DNA of 39,137 bases from Planctomycetota bacterium (lineage in GTDB: Bacteria > Planctomycetota > Planctomycetia > Pirellulales > Pirellulaceae): assembly GCA_027619595.1 (NCBI GenBank), contig JAQCHP010000032.1:1-39137 (forward strand). Reading direction: 5' to 3'. How positions within the stretch are numbered: position 1 is the first letter of the stretch; the number at the start of each line of letters is the position of its first letter. The notes under the pieces are model-generated. The model worked only from the letters and a program-made list of their open reading frames with translations. It was not told the DNA's origin and made no database searches. Positions 17,465-27,044 of this stretch are shown here, piece after piece. The translations under genes and the position numbers were made by a program.

Positions 17465-17575
17465 GGAACCCTTTTTTATCCGTGGTCCGGGGCTGCCCGC
17501 AAACCAATCGCAACCCAACCGACCAATTTCCGACCGCAGTTTTCCGGCGCCGGCCACAAACGCTAAACTAGCATA

Positions 17576-17588
17576 AAAATGCCATTTT
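17576..17588. promoter_or_regulatory. NsrR-like palindrome upstream of the Rrf2 gene
   Basis: AAAATG-C-CATTTT is a perfect 6-bp inverted repeat. It resembles the AANATGCATTT half-site known for NsrR, apart from one extra C. It lies 52 bp upstream of the regulator's ATG in the region divergent to the membrane-protein gene. A likely -10 box TATATT (17619-17624) sits between it and the ATG. Autoregulation by the Rrf2 protein is the natural reading but is inferred. Confidence 0.5.
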
Positions 17589-17640
17589 GTGCACCTTTCC
17601 CCACGCCTCGCAAACAAGTATATTCAGGTCCATTTACACC

Positions 17641-18096
17641 ATGAATCTCCGACTCCAAACAGATTATGCCCTTCGTACTCTGATGTTTTTGGCTCACTGC
17701 GAGCGGCGAGCCACGGCGGTGGAAATTGCGGAAACCTTCAATATCTCCAAAGACCACCTCGTCAAAGTGATCCAACAGTTAGTGCGATGGGGTTATGTGC
17801 GAACCCATGCCGGCAGGGGTGGGGGCATTACGCTCGCTCGACCACCACAGGAGATCCTGGCTAGGGAATTGCTGGAACGAATGGAAGGACCGAACGGCGT
17901 CTTGGAATGCGTCCAACATCCGGAAGTTTGCCCTCTGGAGCCGGGATGCCGATTGCGGAAAATGCTCATGCAGGCCGAAACCGCTTTCTATTCTGTGTTT
18001 GACGGTGTGTCCGTGCACGATCTGGTACAGGGAAAGGGATCCGGAGGAATGGTGAATTTGCGACTTCTCCAAAACGAAAGACGAGCAAACCAATGA
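17641..18096 (+). CDS. Rrf2-family transcriptional regulator, NsrR-like
   Basis: This is a winged-helix regulator of 151 residues. The N-terminus MNLRLQTDYALRTLMFLA and the wing region GRGGGITLARPP are typical Rrf2. The HTH reads AVEIAETFNISKDHLVKVIQQL, close to NsrR. Three cysteines in CVQHPEVCPLEPGC have the C-x6-C-x5-C spacing of an Fe-S ligand set; in NsrR such a cluster senses nitric oxide. ATG 17641 is chosen over an upstream in-frame start because the Rrf2 fold begins there. Its TGA overlaps the ATG of the haem-protein gene (ATGA, 18093-18096), so the two are translationally coupled. NO sensing is the best guess; general redox sensing is possible. Confidence 0.88.
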   Translation: MNLRLQTDYALRTLMFLAHCERRATAVEIAETFNISKDHLVKVIQQLVRWGYVRTHAGRGGGITLARPPQEILARELLERMEGPNGVLECVQHPEVCPLEPGCRLRKMLMQAETAFYSVFDGVSVHDLVQGKGSGGMVNLRLLQNERRANQ

Positions 18097-18608
18097 ACAT
18101 GCCACGAAAACAGATCGGAAAATTGGCGTTTCTTGCAGCCGTGATCATCGGAGGCTTGGGTGCAACTCCAGCCGAAGATCCTGCGCTCGAACGGACACGC
18201 AAGCAAATTCGCATGTTGGACGACATCTACAAAGGGGGCGTGGTCTTGATTACGACCCACTATGTCAATGAAAAGAGCGATTTACCCGCTGGCACTGCTT
18301 TCAAGAAGCTGTTCGCAGCCGCCAAGGAGAAGGGCTGGCACGAAGTTCGTTTGCTCGATGCTACCGGGCAACCGTATAACGACGAAAACGCGGCACAGGA
18401 TGATTTCGAGCGAGAGGCCATCAAAAAATTGACACAAGGGAATGCCTGGCACGAAGAGCGAATCACGCGAGACGGAAAGCCGTTCCTGCGCGTGGCCACG
18501 CCGATCCCCGTCGTCATGGAGAAATGCATCATGTGCCACGACAATTACAAAGACGTCGCACAGGGTCAGGCCGTCGGCGCACTGGGCTACATTGTTCCGA
18601 TCGAATAG
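18093..18608 (+). CDS. Exported single-haem c-type cytochrome, DUF3365 (Tll0287-like)
   Basis: The 171-residue product has a signal peptide (LAFLAAVIIGGLGATPA, about 11-27), so it is probably periplasmic. A domain that looks like DUF3365 (Tll0287-like, a PAS-related fold) spans the remainder. The covalent haem motif CIMCH is at 145-149 near the C-terminus, following PFLRVATPIPV, as in that family. Members are found alone or as sensor modules of kinases and cyclases, and redox or gas sensing has been suggested for them. Here it overlaps an NsrR-like gene by four bases, which points to a joint response to nitric oxide or redox state. Haem attachment requires a cytochrome c maturation system elsewhere in the genome. 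Confidence 0.85.
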   Translation: MNMPRKQIGKLAFLAAVIIGGLGATPAEDPALERTRKQIRMLDDIYKGGVVLITTHYVNEKSDLPAGTAFKKLFAAAKEKGWHEVRLLDATGQPYNDENAAQDDFEREAIKKLTQGNAWHEERITRDGKPFLRVATPIPVVMEKCIMCHDNYKDVAQGQAVGALGYIVPIE

Positions 18609-18654
18609 CAGAACGGTCCGGCACACTTATCCGTGGCGACCCGTTCATTCGATT

Positions 18655-19782
18655 CTAGGCGCTGAATTGCGCCGTAAAGCTGGCAAACAGGTAGTGGCTG
18701 TCATGCGGCCCTGACGATGACTCGGGGTGGTACTGTACGCTGAATGCCGGCAAGGAGCGGTGCCGAAGCCCGGCAATCGTGTTGTCGTTCAGGTTCCTGT
18801 GGGTGACTTCAAGTGAGTCGGGCAGTCCGTCATCGGAAACCGCAAAACCGTGGTTTTGGGCCGTTATTTCTACGCGTCCCGTTTCCAAGTTGAGTACGGG
18901 CTGGTTTGCTCCGCGGTGACCGAACTTCAATTTGAAAGTCCGAGCTCCACAAGCCAAACCAAGCAGTTGATGTCCCAAACAGATTCCAAATATCGGCACT
19001 CTACCCAGCAATCCTCGGATGGTTTGGATCGCATACGCAAGGGGCTCCGGGTCGCCTGGCCCATTTGAAAGAAACACGCCATCCGGTTGGTGGTCCAATA
19101 CCGACTCGGTCGTAGCCGTCGTACCTGGAACGATGGTCACATCACATCCTTGTTGGTAAAGGTGGCGGGCGATATTCCATTTCATACCGAAATCGAGCGC
19201 CACGACGCGTGGGCGGCGAGCCGGGGACGCGAGTTGGGCGTGCTCAGCAAGGTCACTCCAGCGGCTTAATCCTTCAGCCCAAGCGCGGTCGGACGGAGAT
19301 ACAACCTCCCGAACCAAGTCCCTGCCGACCAATCCCGGGCTGGCTTGAGCTTTTTGCACGAGAGCGGTATCGTCCAGTTCCGTGGATGAGAGCACCCCTC
19401 GCAAGGCTCCTTTCGAACGGATATGACGCACCAGGGCCCGTGTATCGATTCCGGCCAAAGCCACGACGCCATGTTGCTGCAGATAGTCGTTCAGCGCCCC
19501 GCCAGCACGAAAGTTACTGACCACGCGACTCATTTCTCTCACGACGAATCCGGACAAATGAGGACATTGACTCTCCAGATCCTCCATGTTCACGCCATAA
19601 TTGCCTATCTGAGGATAGGTCATCGTGACGATCTGCCCGCGATAACTGGGATCTGTGAGGATCTCCTGGTAACCGGTCATGGATGTATTGAAACATACTT
19701 CCCCTTCGACGCAATTGGCGGCTCCCAAAGCCACGCCCGTGAACACTGTCCCGTCCTCTAGTGCCAGTTTTGCCGTCGCCAT
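18655..19782 (-). CDS. carA: Carbamoyl-phosphate synthase small subunit
   Basis: CarA is the glutaminase subunit that supplies ammonia to CarB for carbamoyl phosphate, used in pyrimidine and arginine synthesis. The 375-residue product has the N-terminal CarA domain (LALEDGTVFTG, CFNTSMTGYQEILTDPSY) and a class I amidotransferase domain. The latter has nucleophile Cys268 in GICLGHQ and His352/Glu354 in YHPESSSGP. All catalytic residues are present. The frame is open to 19977, but ATG 19782 begins at the conserved start, so the extra 65 residues are not coding. carB is not in the window. A 324-bp gap separates it from the aminotransferase gene upstream, so it probably has its own promoter. Confidence 0.96.
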   Translation of the reverse strand: MATAKLALEDGTVFTGVALGAANCVEGEVCFNTSMTGYQEILTDPSYRGQIVTMTYPQIGNYGVNMEDLESQCPHLSGFVVREMSRVVSNFRAGGALNDYLQQHGVVALAGIDTRALVRHIRSKGALRGVLSSTELDDTALVQKAQASPGLVGRDLVREVVSPSDRAWAEGLSRWSDLAEHAQLASPARRPRVVALDFGMKWNIARHLYQQGCDVTIVPGTTATTESVLDHQPDGVFLSNGPGDPEPLAYAIQTIRGLLGRVPIFGICLGHQLLGLACGARTFKLKFGHRGANQPVLNLETGRVEITAQNHGFAVSDDGLPDSLEVTHRNLNDNTIAGLRHRSLPAFSVQYHPESSSGPHDSHYLFASFTAQFSA

Positions 19783-20106
19783 AGATAACTCGATTCCCAA
19801 AAAAGGGGGCAATGAACCGCGGGAGTGCCGGACATTTCCGCCCTCCACCATCGTCCATTGGGATTGTTTCTCCCCATTATCACGCCTGCGACGCCCACGA
19901 CAATCCCAAGCGAATTCAAGTGACTGGTAGCTGCATTCCGATAAGAGGAGAACGGCTGTGGGTCCCGGACGCAACACTGTTAACGCCCGGTCAGCCTAGT
20001 TTGAGGGTTCTTGTTGCGGCGAGCAAGGACCCTCTTTTCGTAGAATCGCAGACGCGTTTCGGGGGTTCTGGCCAATTTTGGCGATTCGCTAGGGACCCTG
20101 GCGGGA
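19783..20106. other. 324-bp gap between the aminotransferase gene and carA
   Basis: It should contain the carA promoter and leader. No gene is supported; a 206-codon plus-strand frame crossing it runs antisense into the aminotransferase gene and looks random. The main structure is the hairpin at 20003-20038, listed separately. Confidence 0.4.
20003..20038 (+). terminator. Intrinsic terminator-like hairpin, T-run on the plus strand
   Basis: GAGGGTTCTTG (20003-20013) pairs with CAAGGACCCTC (20024-20034): 11 pairs, one of them a G-T wobble, with a 10-base loop. TTTT follows on the plus strand (20035-20038). Both flanking genes are on the minus strand, where there is no T-run after the stem. It may end the aminotransferase transcript weakly, or block antisense transcription. 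Confidence 0.45.
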
Positions 20107-21354
20107 CTACGCTTCGACCCGCTGTGGGTCGCCCGATTCAGACTGCTGCAAGCATCGGACAATCTGCCGTACCGCCTGCCGCAATCGGTTCTCGTTTTCC
20201 ACGAGCGCCATCCGCAGGTAGCCTTCACCAGCTTCTCCAAACCCACTGCCGGGGCTCACGGCAACATTCCCTTTTTCCAGTAGCATCAGGGCGAAATCCA
20301 TGGTGCTCATGCGGTTCCGCCATTCGGCCGGGATTTTGGCCCACACGAACATACCAGCTTTGGGCGGCGTCACGTCCCAACCGATTCTTCGCAAGCCGTC
20401 TACCAAGACATCCCGACGCCCTTGATAGATGAGCGACTGACTTTCGACTCCGGCATCGCCATGTCGCAGTGCCAGAATTGCCGCTATCTGAATGGCCTGA
20501 AACATTCCGTAATCATAGTAACCCTTGATCACCGCAAGGGCTTTCACCATTTCCGAGTTCCCACAACAGAAGCCCACCCGCCAGCCGGCCATGTTGTAGC
20601 CCTTGCTCATCGTGGTGAATTCCACACCCACATCGATGGCACCCGGTGCCGAAAGAAAACTGGGCGGCAGGTACCCATCAAACGCCACATCGGCGTAGGC
20701 GAAATCACTAATCACCATGAACTCGTACCGTTTGGCCAGCTTCACGACTTCACGAAAAAAACCTGGCTCCACCGTCGCCGAAGAAGGATTGTGTGGATAG
20801 TTGATGATCAAGAGTTTTGGTTTGGGATACAGGTGTTCACATGTGTACGCGACGTTCTTCAAAAAATCGTCCGCGTCGGCCACTTCGAGCGCGATGACGT
20901 TTCCTGCAGCCAATGCCACCGCATACGTGTGGACGGGAAAATAGGGATTCGGCACGATGGCCGTATCGCCAGGTCCCATCAGTGCTAAACACATATGCGA
21001 GAAACCCTCTTTGGAACCCAAACAAACGATGGTTTCTGTTTCCGGGTCAAGTCTCACGCCGTACTTCTTTAGATACTTGCTGGCAGCTTCCTTGCGCAGA
21101 TTCAGCAAACCGTTGGACTTGCTATATCCGTGGTTGTTTGGATCGTGAGCCGCTTCCGCCAATTTCTCGATGACCAACGGGTCGGGCGGATCGGATGGGT
21201 TGCCCATACCAAGATCGATCACGTCGTGACCTGCACGGCGTTTTTGGTAGAGCAGATTATTGATCCGGCCAAACATATACGGAGGGAGTCGCCGTACGCG
21301 GTCGGCCAGCTGAATCGGGAACTTACTCTGAGATTCGGGAGCACTATCGGTCAT
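20107..21354 (-). CDS. PLP-dependent class I aminotransferase (alanine/LL-diaminopimelate aminotransferase-like)
   Basis: The 415-residue fold-type I aminotransferase has [14 protein letters not shown] and [15 protein letters not shown] near the start. [11 protein letters not shown] holds the Asn/Pro motif, [13 protein letters not shown] the Asp/Tyr that contact PLP, and [16 protein letters not shown] the Schiff-base Lys251. The MGNPSDPPD and [10 protein letters not shown] patterns fit the AlaC/LL-DAP aminotransferase group, so pyruvate-glutamate or diaminopimelate chemistry is likely; sequence alone does not choose. ATG 21354 is preferred; the frame is open to 21498, but the added residues do not match the family. 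No lysine or alanine pathway genes adjoin it. Confidence 0.9.
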   Translation of the reverse strand: MTDSAPESQSKFPIQLADRVRRLPPYMFGRINNLLYQKRRAGHDVIDLGMGNPSDPPDPLVIEKLAEAAHDPNNHGYSKSNGLLNLRKEAASKYLKKYGVRLDPETETIVCLGSKEGFSHMCLALMGPGDTAIVPNPYFPVHTYAVALAAGNVIALEVADADDFLKNVAYTCEHLYPKPKLLIINYPHNPSSATVEPGFFREVVKLAKRYEFMVISDFAYADVAFDGYLPPSFLSAPGAIDVGVEFTTMSKGYNMAGWRVGFCCGNSEMVKALAVIKGYYDYGMFQAIQIAAILALRHGDAGVESQSLIYQGRRDVLVDGLRRIGWDVTPPKAGMFVWAKIPAEWRNRMSTMDFALMLLEKGNVAVSPGSGFGEAGEGYLRMALVENENRLRQAVRQIVRCLQQSESGDPQRVEA

Positions 21355-21523
21355 GGAAGCGTACCAGGAACAGTTGTAAACCGAATTGCTTCGCCAAGTT
21401 GCGAAGCTACCCCTGAGAATAGTCTGTAATCGCACCAACGGGAACGCCTCGTCGGGGAAGCTGCTCAGCGCCCCCGGCACGAAGTCGTATTCTCTCAAAA
21501 CAAACTTTTTCCCCCGACCGCGG

Positions 21524-23509
21524 TCACTTGTTTGACTGAGACACGGGAACGGCAGGCACCCGTGCGCTCACGTCCGCACGACCTGGCAAGTTCGCTATCA
21601 AGTTTTGTACTTTGGCCTCGGCCTTGAGTCGATCGAACTCTTCGGCCATCGCAATGCGGAGCTTTTTCTCTTGGATCGCCTTCGTCAGTTCGTCCCTTAC
21701 GGCCTCCTTCTCCGCATCTCCGACCACCGGTGCCGTGCGTCCCAGGCAACGCAAAATTACGAACTTGTCGCCCGTCGCAACGATACCCGAAAGCTCACCC
21801 GCCTTGAGTTTAAAGGCTTCCGACTCCACGAGGGGTTGCCCACCATGCCGGCCGATCGGTGGAATTCCGCCAAAATTGGCCCGTGACACTTGCTCCGTCG
21901 AATACTGGTTCGCCAATTCCCCAAAATAGGTCTGCGATGGATTGTCACGGGCCATTTTCCAAACTTCTTGCGCCGTCCTTTGGTTACTGAGTACGATCGC
22001 CAAGGCCTCCACCCGTTCGCCGTAATTGGCTTCAAATCCTTTCTTAAAATCCTCCGCACTGACCTTGACCGATGACGCCACGAGTTTCTTCAGCGCAACC
22101 GATGGCCAAACTGCGTCTTTCATGTACAGTTCCACCGTCATCCCCTCGGACGACTCAATCTCCTTGAGCCAGCGATTGCGATCCGGTTTTCCATCCGGCA
22201 AGAGGTATCCATACGATTCCGCCGCCCGATCCACCTCCCCATCGAGATCCTCTCGCGTTACACGTTGTCCTTGCTGAGCCAAGGCCTGATTCAAGACTCG
22301 GTAGTTAATCTCATCATCCAATACGTCCGCCGCATACCGATCAAAACAAGCCTGTCGCAATTGCTCCACAGGGATCGACTTGCCATTCACGGTGGCAGCA
22401 GCCTGCGGCATCTTTTGTCGGAGTTCCGGCTGGTTCCAGATATTCACGATATTTGCATCACTTTGGAGCTTTTCGAATAACTCGCTGGCGACACTGCGCA
22501 GGTTGTTCTCCTGAATGCGGTCGGTCAATCTTTTTCTCGCTTCCGCTTCAAACTGCGGAGCGATATGTGCAGCTGGAATATGTCGCTCGCACTTTAGAAT
22601 GATATACTTATCGTTAAGCTTCAAAACATCGGAGATCTCATTAGGTTGCATCGCAAACGCAGTTCGTTCTAAATCTGGATCCCCAGCATTTTTTCGAATT
22701 GGCGGTAACAAGCCACGTGCTGCTGCGCTGTGTTTGTCTTCTGACTTGTCCTTGGCGATGCGGCCAAAATCATCAGGATTCGCCCGTACTTCTTTCAGAA
22801 TCGCCTCGGCCGATTTCTTTGAATTCGCCATTATCATGCTTACCTGGACCTTCACGCCGTACTCCGACTCAAAGGCCAAATCAATCTCTCGCTCGTCTAC
22901 TTGAATGCGGTCCTGGGACAACTCCCGCAGTGCAAGCGTGGGCCAGACGATTTCATTGCGATATTGCGTCAGCGATATATTTCGCTCCTTTTGCAGCATA
23001 TCGATCCAATTTTCTACCGAAAGTTTAAACTTACCGGCAATCGCGACAATTTCGTCGTCGACCTGTTGCTGCGTAATTGTCACACCGCGACGACCACATT
23101 CTTCGAGTATGAGGTGCTTGTTCACGAGGCTCTCCAAAACCTCTACCCCGTGCCGTTCCAAACACTGCTGGGCGAGTTCCTGCCAAGTGATGATTTGGTC
23201 GTTAACTCTCGCCACCGGCCGTGCCGCGAGATTTTCAGCGCTGGTCTTCGATGCGGCTGCTATTTTCTTCTTCTCAGCCGCCGAACTCCCCTTCTTGGTG
23301 GTCCGCTTTTTCGTCAACGATTTGCTCGTCGCCGATTTTTCCGACTGTGATTTAACAGTCTTTGCCTGGCCGTAGGCAGCTGGATTTTGCGTCAGAATTG
23401 AGATAACGGTCAGCCACGCTGCACATTGCAACCAGCAGCTAGCAGTTGGGTTTCCGGCTCGGCCGACTGTAACATTGACGTAACCGCCCTGGTCCAAACT
23501 ATCACGCAT
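21524..23509 (-). CDS. SurA/parvulin-type periplasmic foldase with two tandem modules
   Basis: The 661-residue product begins with a hydrophobic export segment ([24 protein letters not shown]) and a Lys/Ser/Thr-rich linker. Two homologous modules follow, each with a SurA-N-like helical part and a PpiC-like part. The duplication is plain: [20 protein letters not shown] matches [35 protein letters not shown] matches [15 protein letters not shown], and [13 protein letters not shown] matches [13 protein letters not shown]. It should help outer-membrane proteins fold in the periplasm; whether either PPIase site is active is uncertain. Start ATG 23509 has AAGGA six bases upstream and is preferred to ATG 23524. 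Confidence 0.85.
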   Translation of the reverse strand: MRDSLDQGGYVNVTVGRAGNPTASCWLQCAAWLTVISILTQNPAAYGQAKTVKSQSEKSATSKSLTKKRTTKKGSSAAEKKKIAAASKTSAENLAARPVARVNDQIITWQELAQQCLERHGVEVLESLVNKHLILEECGRRGVTITQQQVDDEIVAIAGKFKLSVENWIDMLQKERNISLTQYRNEIVWPTLALRELSQDRIQVDEREIDLAFESEYGVKVQVSMIMANSKKSAEAILKEVRANPDDFGRIAKDKSEDKHSAAARGLLPPIRKNAGDPDLERTAFAMQPNEISDVLKLNDKYIILKCERHIPAAHIAPQFEAEARKRLTDRIQENNLRSVASELFEKLQSDANIVNIWNQPELRQKMPQAAATVNGKSIPVEQLRQACFDRYAADVLDDEINYRVLNQALAQQGQRVTREDLDGEVDRAAESYGYLLPDGKPDRNRWLKEIESSEGMTVELYMKDAVWPSVALKKLVASSVKVSAEDFKKGFEANYGERVEALAIVLSNQRTAQEVWKMARDNPSQTYFGELANQYSTEQVSRANFGGIPPIGRHGGQPLVESEAFKLKAGELSGIVATGDKFVILRCLGRTAPVVGDAEKEAVRDELTKAIQEKKLRIAMAEEFDRLKAEAKVQNLIANLPGRADVSARVPAVPVSQSNK

Positions 23510-23729
23510 CCTATGTCCTTCCATAAACTCGTCCGCAGTTACTGTGTGACACGAACCGTCCAGTGCTGCGGTCGCATGTGCCCAGTGGCGTCCGAGTCTA
23601 CGGAAGAGTCTGGCAGGACGTCAAGACGAACTCATTGTCGGGAACGTCCGAACGACTCGGGGAAGGACGACACACGTCCTCCGCCGGTCCTGGCGAGGTG
23701 CTTGCAACCCAGGGCTACCAACGGAAGAG

Positions 23730-25988
23730 CTATCCCCCGTTGGAAGCTGAATTCGCCCGAGGAACTCGGAATACAACCACACCTAGAGGAGGTACGGTCA
23801 CGGAAATGGACCATGGCCGACCATGGGAATCGCAAGGTTCAGCTTCGACACCAGGAAAATTCCCCACGTTCGACCCACCGTAGTGCGCCGAATCGCTATT
23901 AAACAATTCCTGATACCACCCGGATTGCGGTACGCCAACTCGGTGATGTTGACGGACGACCGGCGTGAAGTTGCAATAAACAAGCAACTGATTGCTGGAG
24001 TCCTTTGCTTTCCGGAGAAAGCCCAAAAGACTTTCATTCGCACTTTGGCAGTCGATCCATTCGAAGCCTGCACTATCGAAGTCGATCTCGAACAGAGCGG
24101 GTTGCTCCCGATAAAATCGATTCAAGTCACCCACCAATCGCTGGATCCCACGGTGGGTCTCCCACTCAAGCAACCCCCATTGCAAAGTCCCGTCGTGATT
24201 CCATTCATTCCATTGTGCCAATTCATTGCCCATGAACAGCAATTTCTTGCCGGGATGCATCCACATGTAGGAATACAGGAGCCGTAAGTTGGCAAATTTT
24301 TGCCACAGGTCCCCGGGCATCTGATCGAGCATCGCTCGCTTGCCGTGTACCACCTCGTCATGCGATAGTGGCAAGCAAAAGTTCTCAGAAAATGCATAAA
24401 TCATGCTGAACATCAATTCGTTGTGGTGATATCGTCGGTGGATCGGATCTTCCGCCATAAATCGCAGCGTATCATTCATCCAACCCATATTCCATTTCAG
24501 GGAAAATCCCAATCCACCACTGGCCGTCGGTCGTGAAACGCCTCCCCAGGCTGTCGACTCTTCCGCAATCGTGAGTATCCCCGGGAACTTCGCATGCGTT
24601 ATTTCGTTAAATTCCTTCAAAAGCGAAATCGCTTCCAGATTTTCACGCCCACCAAATCGATTGGGAATCCATTCACCTTCTTTGCGGCTGTAGTCCAGAT
24701 ACAACATGGACGCCACTGCATCGACTCGCAAACCATCAATATGGTACTTATCCAACCAAAAAAGAGCGTTCGACAGTAAGAAGTTGCGAACCTCGTTGCG
24801 GCCATAATTGAAAATCGTAGTGCCCCAATCGGGATGCTCACCCTGCCGGGGGTCGGCGTGCTCATAGAGGGCTGTCCCATCGAAGCGATATAGACCATGG
24901 CCATCGCGGGGATAATGTGCCGGCACCCAATCGAGAATGACGCCGATCCCGTGTTGATGGCAGTAATCGACGAAATACATCAGGTCCTCAGGACGTCCAT
25001 AACGACTGGTCGCGGCGAAATATCCGACCGTCTGGTAGCCCCAACTGCCAGTGAATGGGTGCTCCGACACCGGCAACAATTCAATATGCGTGTAGTTTAG
25101 TTCCTGGCAATAGGCTACCAGTTGTTTCGCCAACTCACGGTAGTCGAGCCAGTCGGTATCCTGTTTTCCAGCGTCGTTCTTGCGCCGCCAACTACCGAGA
25201 TGAACTTCATAAATGCTAATGGGACGTTCGAGGGCATTGGTTGCCTGACGCTGTTCCAGCCAGGTCTGATCGTTCCAAGCGTATTGATCGAGGCTGCTTA
25301 CGATCGACGCGGTGCGCGGAGGAAGCTCCGCTGCGAATCCATACGGATCCGACCGATCCGTGGCGATCCCGTCATGTTGCAATCGGTACTTATACTTTTC
25401 GCCCGTCTGGATTTCCGGAATAAACAGCTCCCAAACACCGCTCGGAATGTGCTTGCGCATCGGGTGCCGTCGTCCGTCCCAGCCGTTAAAGTCACCGACC
25501 ACACTGACCCCGGATGCGTTCGGTGCCCAAACAGCAAAATTCACCCCCGTGGTATTGCCAATGGTTCGCAGGTGCGCGCCCAGCTTTTCATAACAAAGCC
25601 AGTGTTTCCCTTCACCGAACAAATAGAGATCAAACTCAGACAGGAATGCTGGAAATGCATAGGGGTCACGCATACTACGGATTGCTCCACCACGGGACTC
25701 AAAGCGAATTTTGTAGGCCGTCGGATCGGCTACCAGTCGAGGATGTTCCGCTTCGAACAATCCTGCTGGATGGACACGGCGCATGGGAGTCGACTCGCCA
25801 ACTTGATCAGGGCAGAGCCAAGCGGCATGCATATCGGGCAGGTACGCTCGAACTCGTAAATTCCTCACACCCTGGTGCTCAACAATATGTGGCCCCAGCA
25901 AGGCAAATGGGTTCTCGTGACGGCACTCGAGCAACGCCCCCAGGCCCTCTAATTCTACACTGCCAACTTGTGTGGTTGCCCTATTCAC
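23730..25988 (-). CDS. glgB: 1,4-alpha-glucan branching enzyme
   Basis: GlgB introduces alpha-1,6 branches into glycogen. The 752-residue product has an N-terminal extension domain, a CBM48 module ([21 protein letters not shown], about 150-170) and a GH13 barrel. Catalytic residues are all present: nucleophile Asp423 in [17 protein letters not shown], acid/base Glu476 in TIAEEST and Asp544 in [27 protein letters not shown] is the typical later motif. Length matches two-domain-N GlgB proteins. The start is GTG 25988 with a G-rich stretch upstream. No other glycogen genes are nearby. Confidence 0.96.
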   Translation of the reverse strand: MNRATTQVGSVELEGLGALLECRHENPFALLGPHIVEHQGVRNLRVRAYLPDMHAAWLCPDQVGESTPMRRVHPAGLFEAEHPRLVADPTAYKIRFESRGGAIRSMRDPYAFPAFLSEFDLYLFGEGKHWLCYEKLGAHLRTIGNTTGVNFAVWAPNASGVSVVGDFNGWDGRRHPMRKHIPSGVWELFIPEIQTGEKYKYRLQHDGIATDRSDPYGFAAELPPRTASIVSSLDQYAWNDQTWLEQRQATNALERPISIYEVHLGSWRRKNDAGKQDTDWLDYRELAKQLVAYCQELNYTHIELLPVSEHPFTGSWGYQTVGYFAATSRYGRPEDLMYFVDYCHQHGIGVILDWVPAHYPRDGHGLYRFDGTALYEHADPRQGEHPDWGTTIFNYGRNEVRNFLLSNALFWLDKYHIDGLRVDAVASMLYLDYSRKEGEWIPNRFGGRENLEAISLLKEFNEITHAKFPGILTIAEESTAWGGVSRPTASGGLGFSLKWNMGWMNDTLRFMAEDPIHRRYHHNELMFSMIYAFSENFCLPLSHDEVVHGKRAMLDQMPGDLWQKFANLRLLYSYMWMHPGKKLLFMGNELAQWNEWNHDGTLQWGLLEWETHRGIQRLVGDLNRFYREQPALFEIDFDSAGFEWIDCQSANESLLGFLRKAKDSSNQLLVYCNFTPVVRQHHRVGVPQSGWYQELFNSDSAHYGGSNVGNFPGVEAEPCDSHGRPWSISVTVPPLGVVVFRVPRANSASNGG

Positions 25989-26120
25989 CGCTTAAAATCC
26001 CCCCCCAAAATTGAACATCGATGCCGTTGCCTCACCGAATTTCTTGCCCGCCACGTTCAATTGCGGCAAATTGAGGCAAAATCGGGCTCCGCCATGCCCC
26101 AGAGCCCTTCACGCCACAGC

Positions 26121-26720
26121 TTAGCCCGAATGCCCCAATGCTAACTGTGGATCGGCCCAGGCGTCCGACACTGAGGCGGCCAGAGTGCCCCTTAGGCGAC
26201 GGACTAGCGCCGGGACTGCCGGCCGCAGGCTGGTCGGACGAGAAGGGGAATTCGTCGATCGGACCGGACGATAGGGGTACCTACCGTCCATTGGCTCGAT
26301 CCGCGGCGAAAGCCCAGCATCCCCCAGTCGATCATGCCGTCCGCGGACATAGTGAAATTGCAGCGCACGATCGAGACGTTGCCACAAATCGGTGTGCTTC
26401 ACCGACACCCATCGGCCAAATCGCTCCCAACGCCAGCCATTTGCCTTCCATTCCCGCAAGCCAAAGCGAAGGCCACGCACCACATAGCGATCCTCCGTCA
26501 CTAAAGTCACCCGCGACGGCTGCTGCAAAGCCTCAAGTCCCCGCACGACTGCCAATAACTCCAGACGCTGCCCGCAGATATTATGCTCGATATCCGACGC
26601 CTCTTCGGAAATCTCATGGCGATCCAACCGGTGCAAGAGAAAATTCCATCGGCCCTGTGGATGCTCCGCCGCAGAGTCCGTAGCCGTGAGCAAGAGGTAG
26701 TGGGGGGTAATTTCCTGCAT
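26121..26720 (-). CDS. RNase H-like protein with altered active-site surroundings
   Basis: The 199-residue product resembles type 1 RNase H. TATDSAA carries Asp15, RLELLAVVRGLEAL carries Glu54, and TEDRYVVRGL carries Asp77, which correspond to the first three catalytic acids. HTDLWQRLDRAL matches the VDLWQRLD helix of Escherichia coli RNase HI. The usual Gly/Pro-rich loop after the first Asp is missing, and the C-terminal KGH-x-x-x-x-NE-x-x-D region is reduced to YVRGRHDRLGD. A 65-residue Pro/Arg-rich tail follows. Cleavage of RNA-DNA hybrids is possible but not assured. ATG 26720 is the only sensible start. It is divergent from oleC. Confidence 0.7.
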   Translation of the reverse strand: MQEITPHYLLLTATDSAAEHPQGRWNFLLHRLDRHEISEEASDIEHNICGQRLELLAVVRGLEALQQPSRVTLVTEDRYVVRGLRFGLREWKANGWRWERFGRWVSVKHTDLWQRLDRALQFHYVRGRHDRLGDAGLSPRIEPMDGRYPYRPVRSTNSPSRPTSLRPAVPALVRRLRGTLAASVSDAWADPQLALGHSG

Positions 26721-27044
26721 GCGAATTCAATTACCGATCGTCGTAAGACCTATTTTCTCTACCCAGAATCACTAAAACACCCTATCGTCTTAAATTGCCT
26801 ATTTACATTAAATTATCGCCCTTTATTTATGACCATTATTTTCCTTTCCGCGAGCGTCTCTGGACGCGGCATTGACGAATGGGCGTATTCTCCGCACGAT
26901 AGACGCCCGACCGGCATATTCCGAACGAGTGGCCCGTAAGTTCGCCATCTCGCGGAACAATGCGCGAATCGCGATCAGGCATCCGTTGCACTCGGTCGCG
27001 ATTTCCGCACAAAGAGTCCGGGGAGGGGAGGCAATTCGCCTGCA
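26721..27044. other. 324-bp divergent promoter region between the RNase H-like gene and oleC
   Basis: The first half (about 26750-26845) is notably AT-rich against its surroundings and is the likeliest promoter area. The end carries a purine-rich GGGGAGGGGAGG (27020-27031) that can serve as the ribosome binding site of the TTG-started oleC. No gene is supported; a minus-strand frame of 132 codons here is antisense to the oleC start. Confidence 0.45.

Noticed and set aside
19812-20432. 206-codon plus-strand frame
   Set aside because: It crosses the carA leader and the 3' end of the aminotransferase gene in antisense; its composition is Ser/Arg/Pro-rich and unlike a protein family.
20422-20988. 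188-codon plus-strand frame
   Set aside because: It is entirely antisense to the aminotransferase gene; its His-rich content reflects the reverse complement of that gene.
18655-21354. Aminotransferase-carA operon
   Set aside because: The 324-bp gap with a hairpin and the unrelated functions argue for separate transcription.
22901-23375. Two overlapping plus-strand frames of about 150 codons
   Set aside because: They are shadows of the duplicated SurA-like gene on the other strand.
25122-25859. 245-codon open frame on the plus strand
   Set aside because: It is antisense to glgB, whose catalytic residues are all intact; the predicted protein has no recognisable domain.
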